Shown here: piece by piece, positions 49,760-61,976 of the stretch
Layout: each line of letters starts with the position of its first letter
Position numbering within the stretch: position 1 is the stretch's first letter
NCBI GenBank assembly: GCA_024449915.1
Contig: JAMZAV010000104.1
Span: 310,001 to 374,000 of the forward strand
Origin: Sweltsa coloradensis
Lineage: Eukaryota; Arthropoda; Insecta; Plecoptera; Chloroperlidae
DNA length: 64,000 bases
Reading direction: 5' to 3'
Notes under the pieces: generated by a model
Databases searched by the model: none
What the model was told of the DNA's origin: nothing
The model's input: only the letters and a program-made list of their open reading frames with translations
Position numbers and translations under genes: made by a program

Positions 49760-52357
49760 CGCACTCTCTCGCCACTAACGAGTGACGTGATCGATTACCA
49801 GGCAGGCTACTCTGCATGGAGACGAATTAAATACTCTCTCGCTCTCTTCAATCGGACAATCACGGTAATTGGAGGAAAACCCAGAGTTATTTGTGGAAAA
49901 CAAACGTGTTTTCCGCGATCGTGGATACGCGAGGGAAATTTCCGGAATTGAAAACTGTTGAAAACAAAACAATCACGTTTTCCCGAATGGAAAGACTGGT
50001 TTTGTGATCTCATCTCGACGTGTATGGTCAACGTTCATTCGAGTCCAACTGTTCTGTTATGTTATCTTCTCGTGGTTTGGCGAGGGAACATCCCGAAATG
50101 CTCCTGTGTACTATCTTCGTTGTGATATATTTAACTAATTTCATGCATGCTGTCTATTCTTGCGATGGGTCTTCCCAGTGTATAAGGATTTTCCGGGTCG
50201 TAGTGTCACTTGATCTAAACTTCTCGCCTCAACCTGTCGATCAGCTAGACTGTTGAGTTTTCAGGATGTAATGACTAATGACACTTGGAAATCGATCAGT
50301 GGGTGACGAGCGTCGAGGGACAATGCTGAGGTTGACTCCGGGCGAGGTGATAGTTGCTAGGTTGACCTCTCGTACAGTCAAGTCTTGCGAGGCGCCCCCG
50401 ATTCCGAAGACAAACTAACGTGGATTTAGTTATTTCGACTCTGATGCACGAATTAACCAATCAACGTGTGGTCTTGTGATGCAATGAATGCAGTTGTGAT
50501 CTCCTTTCGATGGTATTGGTATTGATGACGCTGGACAATAAGTAACAAAATGGAATATGTCTTCCCTTGGATACATTCGTATAGGCCCATGTCCCATCCC
50601 AAATGTGCGCGGTTCGTGGAAGTCCCTGTCACCCAAGGAGAATTAGTTTCAAATCCGCATGTAAAATGTTTAGGAGGTTAGGATCGATAGGATACTTCAT
50701 GTAGATGAGCGTATCGAGACGATTTCTTTGACTTTGAGGTGGAAATGAAGAACTTATTGTTTCTGAGAATGGTAGAGACTTTTATTTTGTTTACGCATCT
50801 CCACACAGCAAAATATAAATTGCCGTTGCCATCGGTGTAGTATTTCCGGCGCCGGGCATCATCTGCGATTGCAAACGTCCTGCTCAATCAATAGTGACGT
50901 CTCGATACGTCAAACGGGGGGAAAAGACGCCGAGCGCAATTAATCCTTTTCGAGATAACACCCCCGACTTTGAGACTGATTGCTAAACTTTATAGATTGA
51001 CTGGCCCTGTAGGACCCCGGGTAATGTTTTCGGCTTTGTCCTCGCCCCGTTCGAGTGGATTGGCAAGGGGTTGGGGTGGGGTGATGGTCGTAATCGATAA
51101 CAGCTGACGACTAACTTGAACCTTAAAGAATCGCATTTTGTTTCACCCTGCTTCGCCCCTGTGTTTGTTTCTGTCGCGAGTCTTTCTTGCATGAATGGAA
51201 TTCCCCGACGTTCTTATGTTAAGTTTTTCTTCCCCCCGTCCAATTTCCGTCTACTTTGAAGGTTGGCAATATTCGCGAGGGTTGGGGGGGGGGGGGGAAG
51301 TTTCAGAACAGTTTCCCTGGAGTTTGCGAGATTTCAAGATCACATTCCCCGAGGTTATGGCGGGTGTCGGATCAAAGAGGTGATGCACGCGTCTCGGGAG
51401 ACGGAGATCATCTTGTTCTTGAGCCTGACTTAGGCCTACGACCTTACACTCAATTTCGTAGCGACGCAAATTTCAGCGGAATTGCGAGAAATCGTTTCAG
51501 ACTGATTGTTTAGCAATTTTATCCAAATATAATAATATTTCTTGGTTCTTCCTCCTAATAATCTCCTCCCTAGACCACGTTGTGACGCTGTTTGCTATTT
51601 TTCTTACTGTACTTAATGTAGCATATTTGCTAACCCAAACGACAATTTGTCTATCAACAACTTGGAACTTAGTAAACAAGAAACACAGGGCTAACATTTG
51701 CTTCAGTTTCACGCAAAAATATTAAACTACCGCACTGCGCTTGAGTTTTCGTATGTTTTGTAAGTAGTCACTTTTCGATCGACAAGTAGAAATTAGAATT
51801 TGAGACATTCTATGAATGTAAGGTAAATACGAAATGTGATCGAAATGTGATAATGATTGTTGTTTGGTACCACCTACCCCTGTCGACGCCGTGCTACTGC
51901 TATCTACATGTGGTCACGTGACGATCCTGCTTGTTGTAACTCACCACCTGAATTCAGATAGGCTATAAACCGTCGCATGTCGCAGAGTCGTGTTCCGAAA
52001 TAGAACGCCGAAAATTGGACCCATTTATCAATAGTAAATATTAAATATTGGTGCAGGCGCACTCTACTAAGTCTGTGTATAGGCAAGGCAGGGTGGTCTC
52101 ATATAATATGCATTGTCTGTGTGTAATCGACGGCACGGGGTCTCTCTCCATGTAAGAGATTTGCCGAAATTCAGCACGTATTGCAAGTCGGCAAATCAGA
52201 TTTGTGTCGAAATGAGTTTTTTTACCCTCCGGTCTCGCGATAACATCAAACACAAACACAACGAACAACTTGATTGTGACGTGGATTAGACACGACGTGT
52301 TTTTCTCACACGAGTTTATTTACAATCGGAATGAAAGGAAGGGAATCACGTTATTAT

Positions 52358-52384
52358 CGTCGTCGTCGTCGTCGTCGTCGTCGT
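52358..52384 (+). repeat. (CGT)n microsatellite
   Basis: Nine CGT units. A related CGTCGT tract of 22 bp lies at 53789-53810. Confidence 0.97.
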
Positions 52385-53459
52385 GTTTTTTCCCTCCTCT
52401 TTCTCTTCTTCATGGTTGTATTTGTCCGGTGTAATCTGGCGCCGCGGACGTCGCATCGCGCCCCGGCGCCGGTACCCCCCCCCCCCTCTCCCGAACCTCG
52501 GCCAGCACTTCTTGTCTGACTCAGCAGCGGGGCCGACCGGCTAGATCTAGCTAGCAAGCTCGGGGTTCACAAAGAGCACTTAATCCGCTTAGTTTGCGTC
52601 GTGGTTTTTCGCGATACGTCGCACGCACAACTTATGTGAGTTTCCGCCTCAGCCCAAATGGACCAAAAACTTTCCCGGCCGTGGGTTCGTTTGGTTCGTA
52701 ATCCTTGGATCTCATTCCATGAACAGCAGCGCTAAAGTTTGTTGTGGGGACGTAGATAATAACTCAGTGTGGCGGCTTACAGCTAGGAGACAAGTCCCCA
52801 ACCCCCATCTCACACACACCCTCTACCAAAATATGAGCCTTGCATAAGTTTGCATCGCATGTAGGACAATCCCTCGCCGTCTTCTTTGAATCGAGATTTG
52901 TTGGAGATTATAATGCACGGAAATATTGGACTTGTCGAGGCGTGAGCTACATCCTAAGAGGAACCCTTCCACAATAGGGATCTTGTTCTGACTTTTGACC
53001 GAGATGAGAGCTGATGTAGGCGTGTCTCGTCGATCTCGATTCCCTCGGTAACTAATATGAAAGAGCTGGAGATTATTTTCGTTCGCGTGCTCGGTTCTAA
53101 TGTACGTGTAAAATATAAATGCAACTGCTCGTAACTGTGGTGGATCGTTACTCTGCAATTTGAATGCTTTTGTGAGGCTTGTAAAACGAGATGCTTACTG
53201 ATTGCACATGGCTGCAGTAAACTGGAGTGAAGGGGGTGGAGGCTGGTTGTCGTGTCGAGTAGATGTCATTTCTTGTTTAAATGAGACGATTGAAAGATTG
53301 TAAAGAAGCTCGCTAGAGTCACACTCCAAAGTTTTACAATTTCAAGTTGCGATTCAGTATATATACAGCGTAATCAATCACATAATGCGAGTGGGAAAAA
53401 CTCTTGCCTCATTCGTATCCTCCGTGTCTCCCCCAAGCTATCTCTGGTTGGTAGTCGCA

Positions 53460-53560
53460 TATCCGAAATGCCCCGACCCGGTATTGAACCCGCGTCCCGT
53501 CGGACACGCCCACCTCGGATGTGCCACGCCCACTCTCCAGGCCACGTTCCCAGCTTCCCC
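53460..53560 (-). repeat. tRNA-like SINE remnant
   Basis: The minus strand has GGGCGTGGCACATCCGAGGTG, then GACGCGGGTTCAATACCGGG with the B-box at 53490-53480. The long minus-strand open frame 53438-54019 ends inside this insert. Confidence 0.55.
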
Positions 53561-56500
53561 ATTGGCGGAGCGACGCATTGATTCGGGAGCGGGGGAGGAG
53601 TCTGGAGAGATATGGATCCGACAGGACGGGACGGGACTATGGCCGCTGCCGTCGTTCTCCTTACCCTGTGCTCGACGAACGAACGAACGCTTTTTCAGAT
53701 CACGTTCGGGAAAAACTCTATGTTTCAAATTACATTTTAACGCATAATACCGAGTGACAAGGAGAATTATTACCACTTTGTTGTGCAGCGTCGTCGTCGT
53801 CGTCGTCGTCAGCCCGGCCATGTGTGCATGCAGGCCGACGTCGGGAGCGTCGCGACGCCCCGCTAATGAAACATTGCAGAGCAAACACCGGCAAACCAGC
53901 GGCAATGTATCCTGCATCCCGGCCCCGAATGTATTATAACCATGTAATAAATCATCCGCTTTAATGTACGGCTGACTCCAGCCCTTCGGGAGCGCACTCA
54001 GTGTGTGGGGAAAGGGCATGGGCCTAATTGGAAATGTAAATGTTGCTATTCAGATCTGTGTAATTTGAGTAAACGTTTCACCCCCAAACAAAAAGAATAT
54101 CCGAGGAGTTATTGCACAAAATGGGGTTTTGTACGGCTCTTCGATACTATACCAGTTAAATTTAAATAATGTGGTGGAAGAGCATGGTGGTAGTGGGCTA
54201 TCCCACCCGGCAGCTCACAATTATTTCCTTGGTTATTACAACTTTGATGGGATTCAAAACTAAGACTTTGACCAGCTTATGTATTATGAAGATAAAATTA
54301 TTAGTGATTTATAATAAGTATTGATTGAAAAAGCTCCTTATGGATAAGTTACTGGTCTGGGTATTATAAATGGTACCATAGCTAGACACGAGACTTCTAC
54401 ATAATGGTTTGTCGGGTTTGTGAAAATCATCACATAGATGTCCGATGTCGATAGATAGAAAATGAACCAACTGCACAAGGTGTATATCGACTGCGATTGA
54501 GGCGATAAAAAAGGTCGGACCAAGGCAGTAGTGGCAGGCAATTCTACGCGCTTACGTGCCGGAATGTGACGGCAAATCCCGTTTTGTATTCGCGATTCAA
54601 TGAATGGACGATTGCCGATATAAGAGCAGATACATTTCTTAAACGTGGTTTTATATAGATTTGTTTGTAGAACTGGTTTTACTATGTGTGTCGTTTTTCA
54701 TGCCGGTCTCTCTCTCTCACTCTGTGATATCTTGACGTAGAGCGAAGTTTAACTCCCGCCAAATTCCTCTCTGTGTGTGTATGTGTGTGTGTCTATAGTA
54801 ATGTTATGCCGGTCTTTCAACTCTAGAGCGCTTGAATGGGATAAGGAGGATTTAAATTGAGGTCAAAGTCATCCTTCCTCCTCCTTGTCTGTGTGTCTGT
54901 CTTGCTCGGATTCGCTTTGAAGTGCGCGTCGCAAAGTGACACGGTTGTTATGAATTCACCTTCGTTCTCATGTTTGTTTACATTCCGCGCTCGTGTCAAT
55001 GATCGGAACTGGGGCTCGTATCGTAACAAACGTTCAAGCTGGTTTTTACTCCATCTCTTTATTTGCCAATGTCCATACACGTCTTTTTATTAGATTATTT
55101 CCCCTAATCAAATATTGTAATCTTTTCGACGGAAGTTAGCGGAAATGAGGGCTCACCCCTATTTACTGGTGTACGCTCTAGGCGCGCAACACAACAACTT
55201 TCCTGTTTGTATAGATTCTTTCTCAGAAGAGTTCAAACGCATACAACTGTGCCATATTGTTGTACGGATTTCGTACAGCTATCTCATTTATCACAGAAGT
55301 CTTTTTGACCCGTATTTTTTTAATGTCAAACAAAAACTACACTATAGTCACCACCTCCTCATCCCCTCCTCAAGCAGAGCTTACTTTGCTGACGTCCTCT
55401 TGTTCTTCGTTTCTTGATCCTCTTCTCTAACATCTCTGGTCCGAAGTTCAGACTTCAGATCTATCTTCTTGGTTTCTCTTACTGTTCCCTACTCATCGAT
55501 TAATCAGTAATCACCGCCATCGTCTCGATAAAATACCGATTGCTGATTCTGATTGGCCACGATTCACCCGTTGAAGTCGTCAACATCGTCAACGTTATTT
55601 CGTAACCCCTTTTAATTTCATGCATATATCGACGGCAAATATGTTGTCGAGGGCGTCTTGCAGACGTCCAGCAGTAACATTATTGTCCCAAGCATAAGTA
55701 ACATCCAATCTTTTAGGTAAAGGGTGGTAGAAAGACGAGTCCCACCTCTCCCTCAGGGCGACTATGTGAGCCACCGAGGCGGAAATCTCCCGACAGAACT
55801 CGATAACAGAGAACACTCGTAGCTCAGTTCGTCAAGAGTGACGAAGAAGTAACTGAGACCTCGTGATCTATTGTGTTCGTAGAGAACGTGTCCGGCCGAG
55901 ATAATGCATACTCCACTTGCCGGGGTGGGGGGCTTGTCGACGCGCGAGGAGAAGGGGGGGGGGAAGGTGAGAGTGAGTGAAATTACTATTTGTAGGTCGA
56001 GGATTTGGCGCGAAGAGGATCGGGGGCAGGGGGAAACACAATGATGTAATCTCAAGGTCTTTATCCCCCTCCATTCATCCCCCCCTCTCGCATTCCGACC
56101 TACACTTTGCTGATAAAATGTGAATGAACTTTTAATAGCTGTCGGTTTAGTTAAGCGTGACGTAACTTCGCATTTAAATAGATTATTAACTGGATGAGGG
56201 GAATGTGTGTAAAAAGCAATGCCCTTATCTGTGTGTTGTCAACAATCAGGTTCAGCTGGTGAGCGCACGTGTTCTGTACGTGTAGGTCTCGCTCTCGGTA
56301 CACATAAACAGTGTCTTATTTGTCTTATTGTTGAGATGTTATTTCATAGTACGGACGTTAACGTGTGCATGTGCGTAACGGTCCCTGTTATTTAAACAAA
56401 TCGATGACTGGATGATTGAGCCTAGTGTCACATTTCTTCTAATGAAAACCAATAATGATTGCAATCGAGGATTTTTGTAAGCAATCGCGATGGATAGCCA

Positions 56501-56646
56501 TATGGACACAAGTTTACACATTCTGATTTTTATTCATCAATTCATTTACAATATACAACTGCAATGCATGTCAGTCTTCCCGACGACGACTACGATAACA
56601 CAAAATACGAATTTGTGACGTAGTAACCCTTCTCCCTTCACTCCCC
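53561..56646. other. intron sequence, no gene
   Basis: No recognisable gene. It holds the (CGT)n tract at 53789, a possible SINE-body relic at 53955-54020, (GT)n near 54773-54792, and a G run near 55954-55964. Confidence 0.5.
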
Positions 56647-56700
56647 TTGCCTGTGGCTGGATCCGTCCAGCACGGGTCAGTCTTCCCCAAACCCCCTAAA
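56647..56700 (+). repeat. dispersed repeat, copy B
   Basis: TTGCCTGTGGCTGGATCCGT then CCAGCACGGGTCAGTCTTCC matches copy A at 35657-35698 over about 42 bp with a few mismatches. Confidence 0.7.
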
Positions 56701-58430
56701 GGCTAGTGGCGCATAGTTGCTAATTACCTCACAGTTGACGCGCCCGTAAACCAAATAAAAAACTGCATTATTGTTGGAAACGTCGACCCAAGACACACAA
56801 AACTCAATTGTTTATTTTAAAGTTGAAAGGGTAGTTGTTGGCTGAAAATTAATAGAGGATTATAGGCTTCCGTTCCGTCAATGTTCGTGCTCCCGTTTCA
56901 TAAGGAGCGAGGAATAAAAACGGAACTGCTTGTGCAAAGACATTCTAAGTGCTCACGGATTAACAGTAATTAAAATTTTATAAATGAAAGAACTAAGCAG
57001 TCTATAAAGTATGCTGCAAACGTGACAAGACACCCACCCACTTCACCCACTATAGCACCCGCTTGTGACTCCATGGGTACTTGCTGATCGAGTAGGCGTA
57101 CTTTATACGGCGCCCCCTCCCAAATAAATCGTCCACTGTCAGTATTAGCCTCATTGCAAATTCGCAACGTAAATAGAAGCTCCACTTGCAACAACATAGT
57201 TTGATGTGGGGTATTTTATAACCACTCCACTAGTCGCGCTCCTAACTTTGTACCCCCTGTATTGCAATAGATTATAGTGTTTGCTACCTTCCTATTATAT
57301 ATAATGTGTGCCCCATCGATTATAGAACCTTGTTGATGACTTGCCCGTTGTTTGTTCAGTGGCTACTGTGTGTTGGCGTTCTGTTGAAACCAATGACGGA
57401 TGGGCAGTCTCATTATCTCCTTTGCTTTATTGTCAGTAGTTAGTAGAACAGGTGAGCAGCACGTGCTGTTACGCAGGCGCATGGCTGTGTTGTTTGCCCG
57501 CTCCATTAGACAGGCAAAGAGGACCGAATAAAAAATATAACAAAAAAAAACAGAGATAATCATCCGCTAGAAAGGGGTTGGGAAATTGCGAGAGGGGAAA
57601 CCCCTTTCCTTTACATCTTTGACTTCTCCTTTCTCTTGTGATTGAACGCGCGATGTTGTGCTGTTGACGAAACAAACGTAGCCCCCCCCCCCCCCCTAAT
57701 TAACGACCTATACGTACCTCCCGGTTGCTAGCAGCGCTACGAACCTAGAGATGTGAATTATCGTGTTTGTTCATCGTTACCCTCACAAATGTCATTTATC
57801 ACGTTTTGTTTTTATTACCCTCATATTGATTCCGCTAACGACGGTAAAGTCATTAAAGTGGCATTGATTAATCAACCCCGTGACGTTTATTCAGGTGTTC
57901 TGTTTTCATTGCAATTAGTCGTTATTTACAGCTTGATTGCTCTGGTTGGGTAAGACCCAAGTCGTAAAAAAATTAATACTTTTCTTCTGCTAATCAATAG
58001 GTCAAAATTTTACTTTTTTCTCGTTATTTCTTCTGACTGTCTTGTATTAGATATTATAAAACGTGGGTGAACTGTACTGTACTAGTTCATGTTGAACTAA
58101 AAAAAATTAACTACATGCATGCATATCCCAAACCATTTCTTATTACATTGTTTATGGTCTGAGACTTTTCAGTGATAGGGGGAGGGGGCTACACATTTTC
58201 ACATACTGATGGAGCTGTACTCAATGATGTATTTAACTTGCGTTCAGGAGACTAAAATTTCACTAGAAGTGTAGTTTTCATATTTTCAAATTATTTCAAT
58301 ACCTAATGCGGTTAGTAATGTCTTCCTATTTCGAAGTCACTTCGAAATAAGTGGTGGTTTACAACCTGTAGCCATCTTCTGATATTCGCCTCCACACTCC
58401 TACTGACATAAACTTTTCATCAGATTGTCG
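56701..58430. other. intron sequence, no gene
   Basis: It holds a C run at 57682-57696 and a 23-bp perfect palindrome at 58327-58349. No recognisable protein frame is seen. Confidence 0.5.
58327..58349. repeat. 23-bp perfect palindrome
   Basis: TATTTCGAAGT-C-ACTTCGAAATA: two 11-bp arms around a single base. It could be a binding site for a dimeric factor or a transposon footprint. Confidence 0.9.
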
Positions 58431-58449
58431 TATCTTGCGTAATCTGCAT

Positions 58450-58770
58450 GTCGTCGCCAGGGTGAAGGTGATACAAGACACATTGTCTTGCTTCCAACAC
58501 TCCATGCCTCGTTCAAGGCCATCCACGTACCACTCGTCCCGAGGGACGTTATTGCCTTATTGGCTGTCTCCCGTGGACCGCGGATATGACGCTCCCTTGA
58601 CAGAGCGTGTAATTGATGGCTTGGAGCTGCTGGCCGTGTCGTAGCCAAGTAACGCGAGGGAGGGTGCCGGTGCCGGCCGTCCCGACGCTCTTGTCAGATA
58701 GCAACGCCCATGAGGGATTTGAACCCGCGGCCATAGTGCTCAGTCAGCACTGCACTCCCAAACTAATCAG
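58450..58770 (-). repeat. tRNA-derived SINE, probable
   Basis: On the minus strand GGGAGTGCAGTGCTGACTGAG (A-box region) precedes a B-box GGTTCAAATCC (58725-58715). GC-rich unique sequence follows down to about 58450 and could be the SINE body. The boundary on that side is not defined. The element sits only about 200 bp from the osa exon 2 acceptor. Confidence 0.5.
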
Positions 58771-58972
58771 CATACAACAGCTGAAATAAGCTCCAACTAT
58801 TTACGTGTATGTTTATACTGAGTGGTTTGGTCACATCACAATATTATTTTATAATGTACATTGCACATCTTTACACGTAGAATTAATTTCTTGTTGTGTT
58901 ATTTGTGATTTAATACATGGCAATGCGCTAATACGAAGCCCACTCCTAATGTATTATCTCTCTTGTTTGCAG

Positions 58973-59273
58973 GTTGGGCGAGGTAGTCAACAACAACAGC
59001 AACAACAACCCCCCTACTCCGCGGGCCCCGGTGCCTTCCCCCCTCAACAGCAGCAGCAGCAACAACAACAACAACAACCCCAACCTCAACAACAGCCCTC
59101 TCAAGCTGCGGGTCCTACGTCACAGCCGGCGCACAGTCAACAAAACACAGCACAACTCAGTACCGCGTACCGCAGCGCCTACCCACCCGCCTGTCCAGGA
59201 CCACGGGCCCGGCCCCGGCCCCGGTGCTCCGGCTCGGCAACCCTTCCCGCCCCACCAGACACCTCCCCACCAG
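58973..59273 (+). CDS. osa: osa/ARID1 coding exon 2 (frame disturbed)
   Basis: The acceptor TCTTGTTTGCAG ends at 58972 and the donor CCACCAG|GTGAGT follows 59273. Entering in phase 0 from exon 1, the frame reads VGRGSQQQQQQQPPYSAGPG, then FPP, an 11-Gln run, PQPQQQPSQ and SQQNTAQ, a Gln/Pro-rich stretch typical of Osa/ARID1. After about 59150 the likely homologous motifs move. TQYRVPQRLPT (like fly QYSPYPQRYPT) is in the second frame at about 59157-59189, and PPVQDHGPGPGPGAP...PPHQTPPHQ is in the third frame up to the donor. The exon is 301 bp, not a multiple of three. Two missing bases would make 303 bp and end the exon on a whole codon. No stop occurs in the entry frame within the exon. GC content is far higher than in exon 1. 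Confidence 0.85.
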
Positions 59274-61240
59274 GTGAGTGGATGACAGACTTCGCTCGTT
59301 AGTCGTTAATCGTTTCTAACACGCACCTGTCATAATTTGAACGGTATCAATTCTCTTCTATTCTATATGAATTCATTGAATTGTTATTGTTTTGTTAATT
59401 TGTCTCTTCTATGTTTGCCCTCTTTTTCCATTCTATGTTATAAGTTCCTTTTATCACAGTTTGTTGTGTAGAGCGGCAGACCCTTGTGCTTGGGCGATAC
59501 TGCCCTTTCTCCCACCTTCATAATAATGAACGGAACAATATTAATAATAGTGATAATTCTTTAAAATCCACATTTTTATTTTATTTTGAACATTTTCGGC
59601 AAGTGGTGTTGAACCCCCCCCCCCCCCCCCCACCCACACACTCACACACGTAAATTGTGATTCCCCCTAACGAGTTGTGGGGGTGAAAGGGCGACCGTAT
59701 AAAAGTTGTCGAGTCAAAAAGTAGATTTACCTTCTCTCCGTTCTATTATTTGTGTTTCCCTCATTTTCAATTATCCGCCGGGCTTGGCCTACAGGAAATG
59801 ATTAATAATGTCGGGAGGGGCACGGTTAGAAAATTGATTTGTTTTGCTTGTTCATTAACTTTGCCGTGGAAGAGAAATTGAATTGCAGAGTGAATGAAAT
59901 TTTCTTTGAAATTTAATATCGGGTTTACCCAACTCGAGGTTCTGAGGAAAATGCGAACAATGGAGGTTTAAATTCCGTTCGGTAAGAATGTTTCGCTGTG
60001 TTTGTCTGGAATAAGCATTCGATTGAGATAATGTTGGGACGTTGAACTTGGAATTGTTTCTCATTCCATTCCGAATGAATCTGCATTTCATCAATTGAAT
60101 CAACAACTCCCGTTTTCTTTTGTATTGTATAATGGATTGCATACCGTTGCCTAGCTCCACGCTTCAGTTTAGTTGAATATTCTCGGAAATTTGCAAACTC
60201 GAGAAAAATGTTTTCGATACGTTTCATTTTAATGCAATTCCAGTTACGTAACATTCTAGTTGTAAAGTAATTTTGGAACTCGCCCTTGATTCAATGTATT
60301 GTTTTGAATGTGAAAAACAACTGTTACGTTTGACGAACAGTTTTCAAACAAATGTCGTTTGGGAATAAAACGAATACGTGAAACTGATGCATGGAGTTTT
60401 GGAACTGTTTTGAGCACATGCAAATCAGAATGCCACCGAAAAAGAACATCTCACACTAATTTGATACTACGTTATCAATGGTATGACATGAACGTGGCAG
60501 ACCCAGAACTTGTAAATAAGTATTGCAGTCATTAGTTTTTTTAAAGATAAACATAATTTGTGTGTTCCATGATCGTTCCTAAAACCCGTTGAAACTGCAA
60601 AGTTGAATTTCTTTACATTTTTCTGCGATGCCCAAACTTTTTATCAGCCTTGCTAGTTGAGAAACTTCATTAAACATTTTTAATGGTTTCTTATACACAT
60701 CGGTGTAACAACTTAACAAAATCGTTTAAAACTTTCGGAATTAAAATGTATCGGGTAGGAGAACGTCGCCGTCTCCGTCTCCTTCTCCTAATCGCGATCA
60801 AACCAGTAAACCAATCCTCGTAGACCGAGTTTGTGCACGTCACAGCGTCGTTTGGCTTGGCTCGGCTCGGACGCTTTTCATATTTACGTCAATGGGCGGA
60901 AGATAAAAGGCGAACCATGCACAAGTTGACGTTAATTGGCCGGTAATTTAATTTGACGTATCACCATCGACCTCCCCACAGTAGAGCGATCAGTTTTTAG
61001 TGGGTTGAGTCGCCGCGGGGTGCAATTAGTTCTAACCGTGGCATTATTTCAAATTGAAAGCATAACTTAACGTCATTCGATGATGAAGATATCAGCAGAG
61101 TCGAGTCTCCCCGCACAGAATGAGCGGATGAAGAATCTTGTTTTTCTCTCCGACTCCATTAAAAGATAACATCGCTGGGTAAGGGGGATTGCTAGTGGAT
61201 GATGGCGTTATTAATTTCTTTGTGTGACGTGTAATCTTTG

Positions 61241-61345
61241 CTGGCTGCGAGTGCGATGGAGAGTGCGGAGAAGACGACGACGCGGCCCCGGCAAGAGGGC
61301 GCTACGTCGCCGGGACCGCGGCTGCCGCACGCTCGCGTCTCAACG
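61241..61345 (+). promoter_or_regulatory. CpG-rich block in intron 2
   Basis: GACGACGACGCGGCCCCGG and CTACGTCGCCGGGACCGCGG stand out against AT-rich neighbours. A 48-codon frame starts with ATG at 61256 (MESAEKTTTRPRQEG...) and runs to TAG at about 61402. It could be an enhancer, an alternative first exon, or chance. No splice donor of clear strength follows in frame. Confidence 0.35.
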
Positions 61346-61940
61346 CTGCTTGCAGTGGGTGTGATTGTGAAGTGGCTTCGGGTCTCTGAATATGTGGGAT
61401 AGGATTTTAAATTTTAATTATTCTGTCTCAAAATGGGTTTCGTAGAGTCAGTTGTTTCTCGGTACCCTCTGGTCTCAACGATGAAAACTTCAACATAGTA
61501 ATTGAAATATTTTGCATCGATTCCATCTATACATTGGGAAGATATTCAGGAAACTGCGAAATGTGGTGTGCTGTATTCTGTAAAGCTATTATAACTTTGA
61601 ATGACAAATTTTAATTCCTTTGATTTGAATGACATAAACATTGATAATGTGATGGTCAATCTTTTAATATGTCCAACTTTTTTAAAGCTAATAACGTACT
61701 GATTTGTATCCTTTTCATCTATAATAACTCTCACTGACATGGTTTTTCAAATATTTAATCATTTACCTCAATGTATAAAATTATTTAGCTACTCACTACT
61801 GGCGATATTTCATAGTAATTTTAATTTATTAGCCTTAGTATTACCCAACGGTCTGCCGTCATCCTAAACAAGATTTCTTAGAAGACTATGCCTTACGACA
61901 CTGTTACGTATAGTATAGCATAGCTCACCACCCGTTGTGT

Positions 61941-61976
61941 GGGGGGGGGGGGCGTACATCTTCTCCCCCCCCCCCC
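61941..61976. repeat. G12/C12 hairpin
   Basis: Twelve G, a 12-base spacer (CGTACATCTTCT) and twelve C give a perfect 12-bp stem. Run lengths this long are prone to slippage and sequencing error. Confidence 0.85.

Larger units (their letters stand above)
49196..53459. other. intron sequence with microsatellites, no gene
   Basis: No recognisable gene. It contains (GGGAT)n at 49653-49671, (CT)n at 49724-49755, a G run at 51284-51297, (CGT)n at 52358-52384, and a very GC-rich patch at 52437-52510 (GGCGCCGCGGACGTCGCATC). Open frames in these parts follow the repeats. Confidence 0.55.
3757..58972 (+). other. osa: osa intron 1 (about 55 kb)
   Basis: The intron runs from the donor GTAAGT (3757-3762) to the acceptor TTGTTTGCAG (ending 58972). 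Both sites follow consensus and the flanking codons join in phase 0. I checked open frames of 60 codons or more on both strands and recognised no protein family. The contents are transposon remnants, SINE pieces, simple repeats and unique AT-rich sequence, listed separately. Smaller nested genes or alternative first exons cannot be excluded. Confidence 0.85.

Noticed and set aside
53438..54019. 193-codon minus-strand frame with ATG
   Set aside because: Its C-terminal part runs through a tRNA-SINE remnant and its middle contains a Thr run from the (CGT)n tract. No protein family is recognised.
58974..59285. Alternative reading of osa exon 2 as an Asn/Ser-rich protein (NNNSNNN...)
   Set aside because: It would require an acceptor 10 bases downstream of the strong TTTGCAG site. 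The Gln-rich entry frame follows exon 1 in phase 0 and matches Osa composition. Only the last third of this frame is thought to be real.
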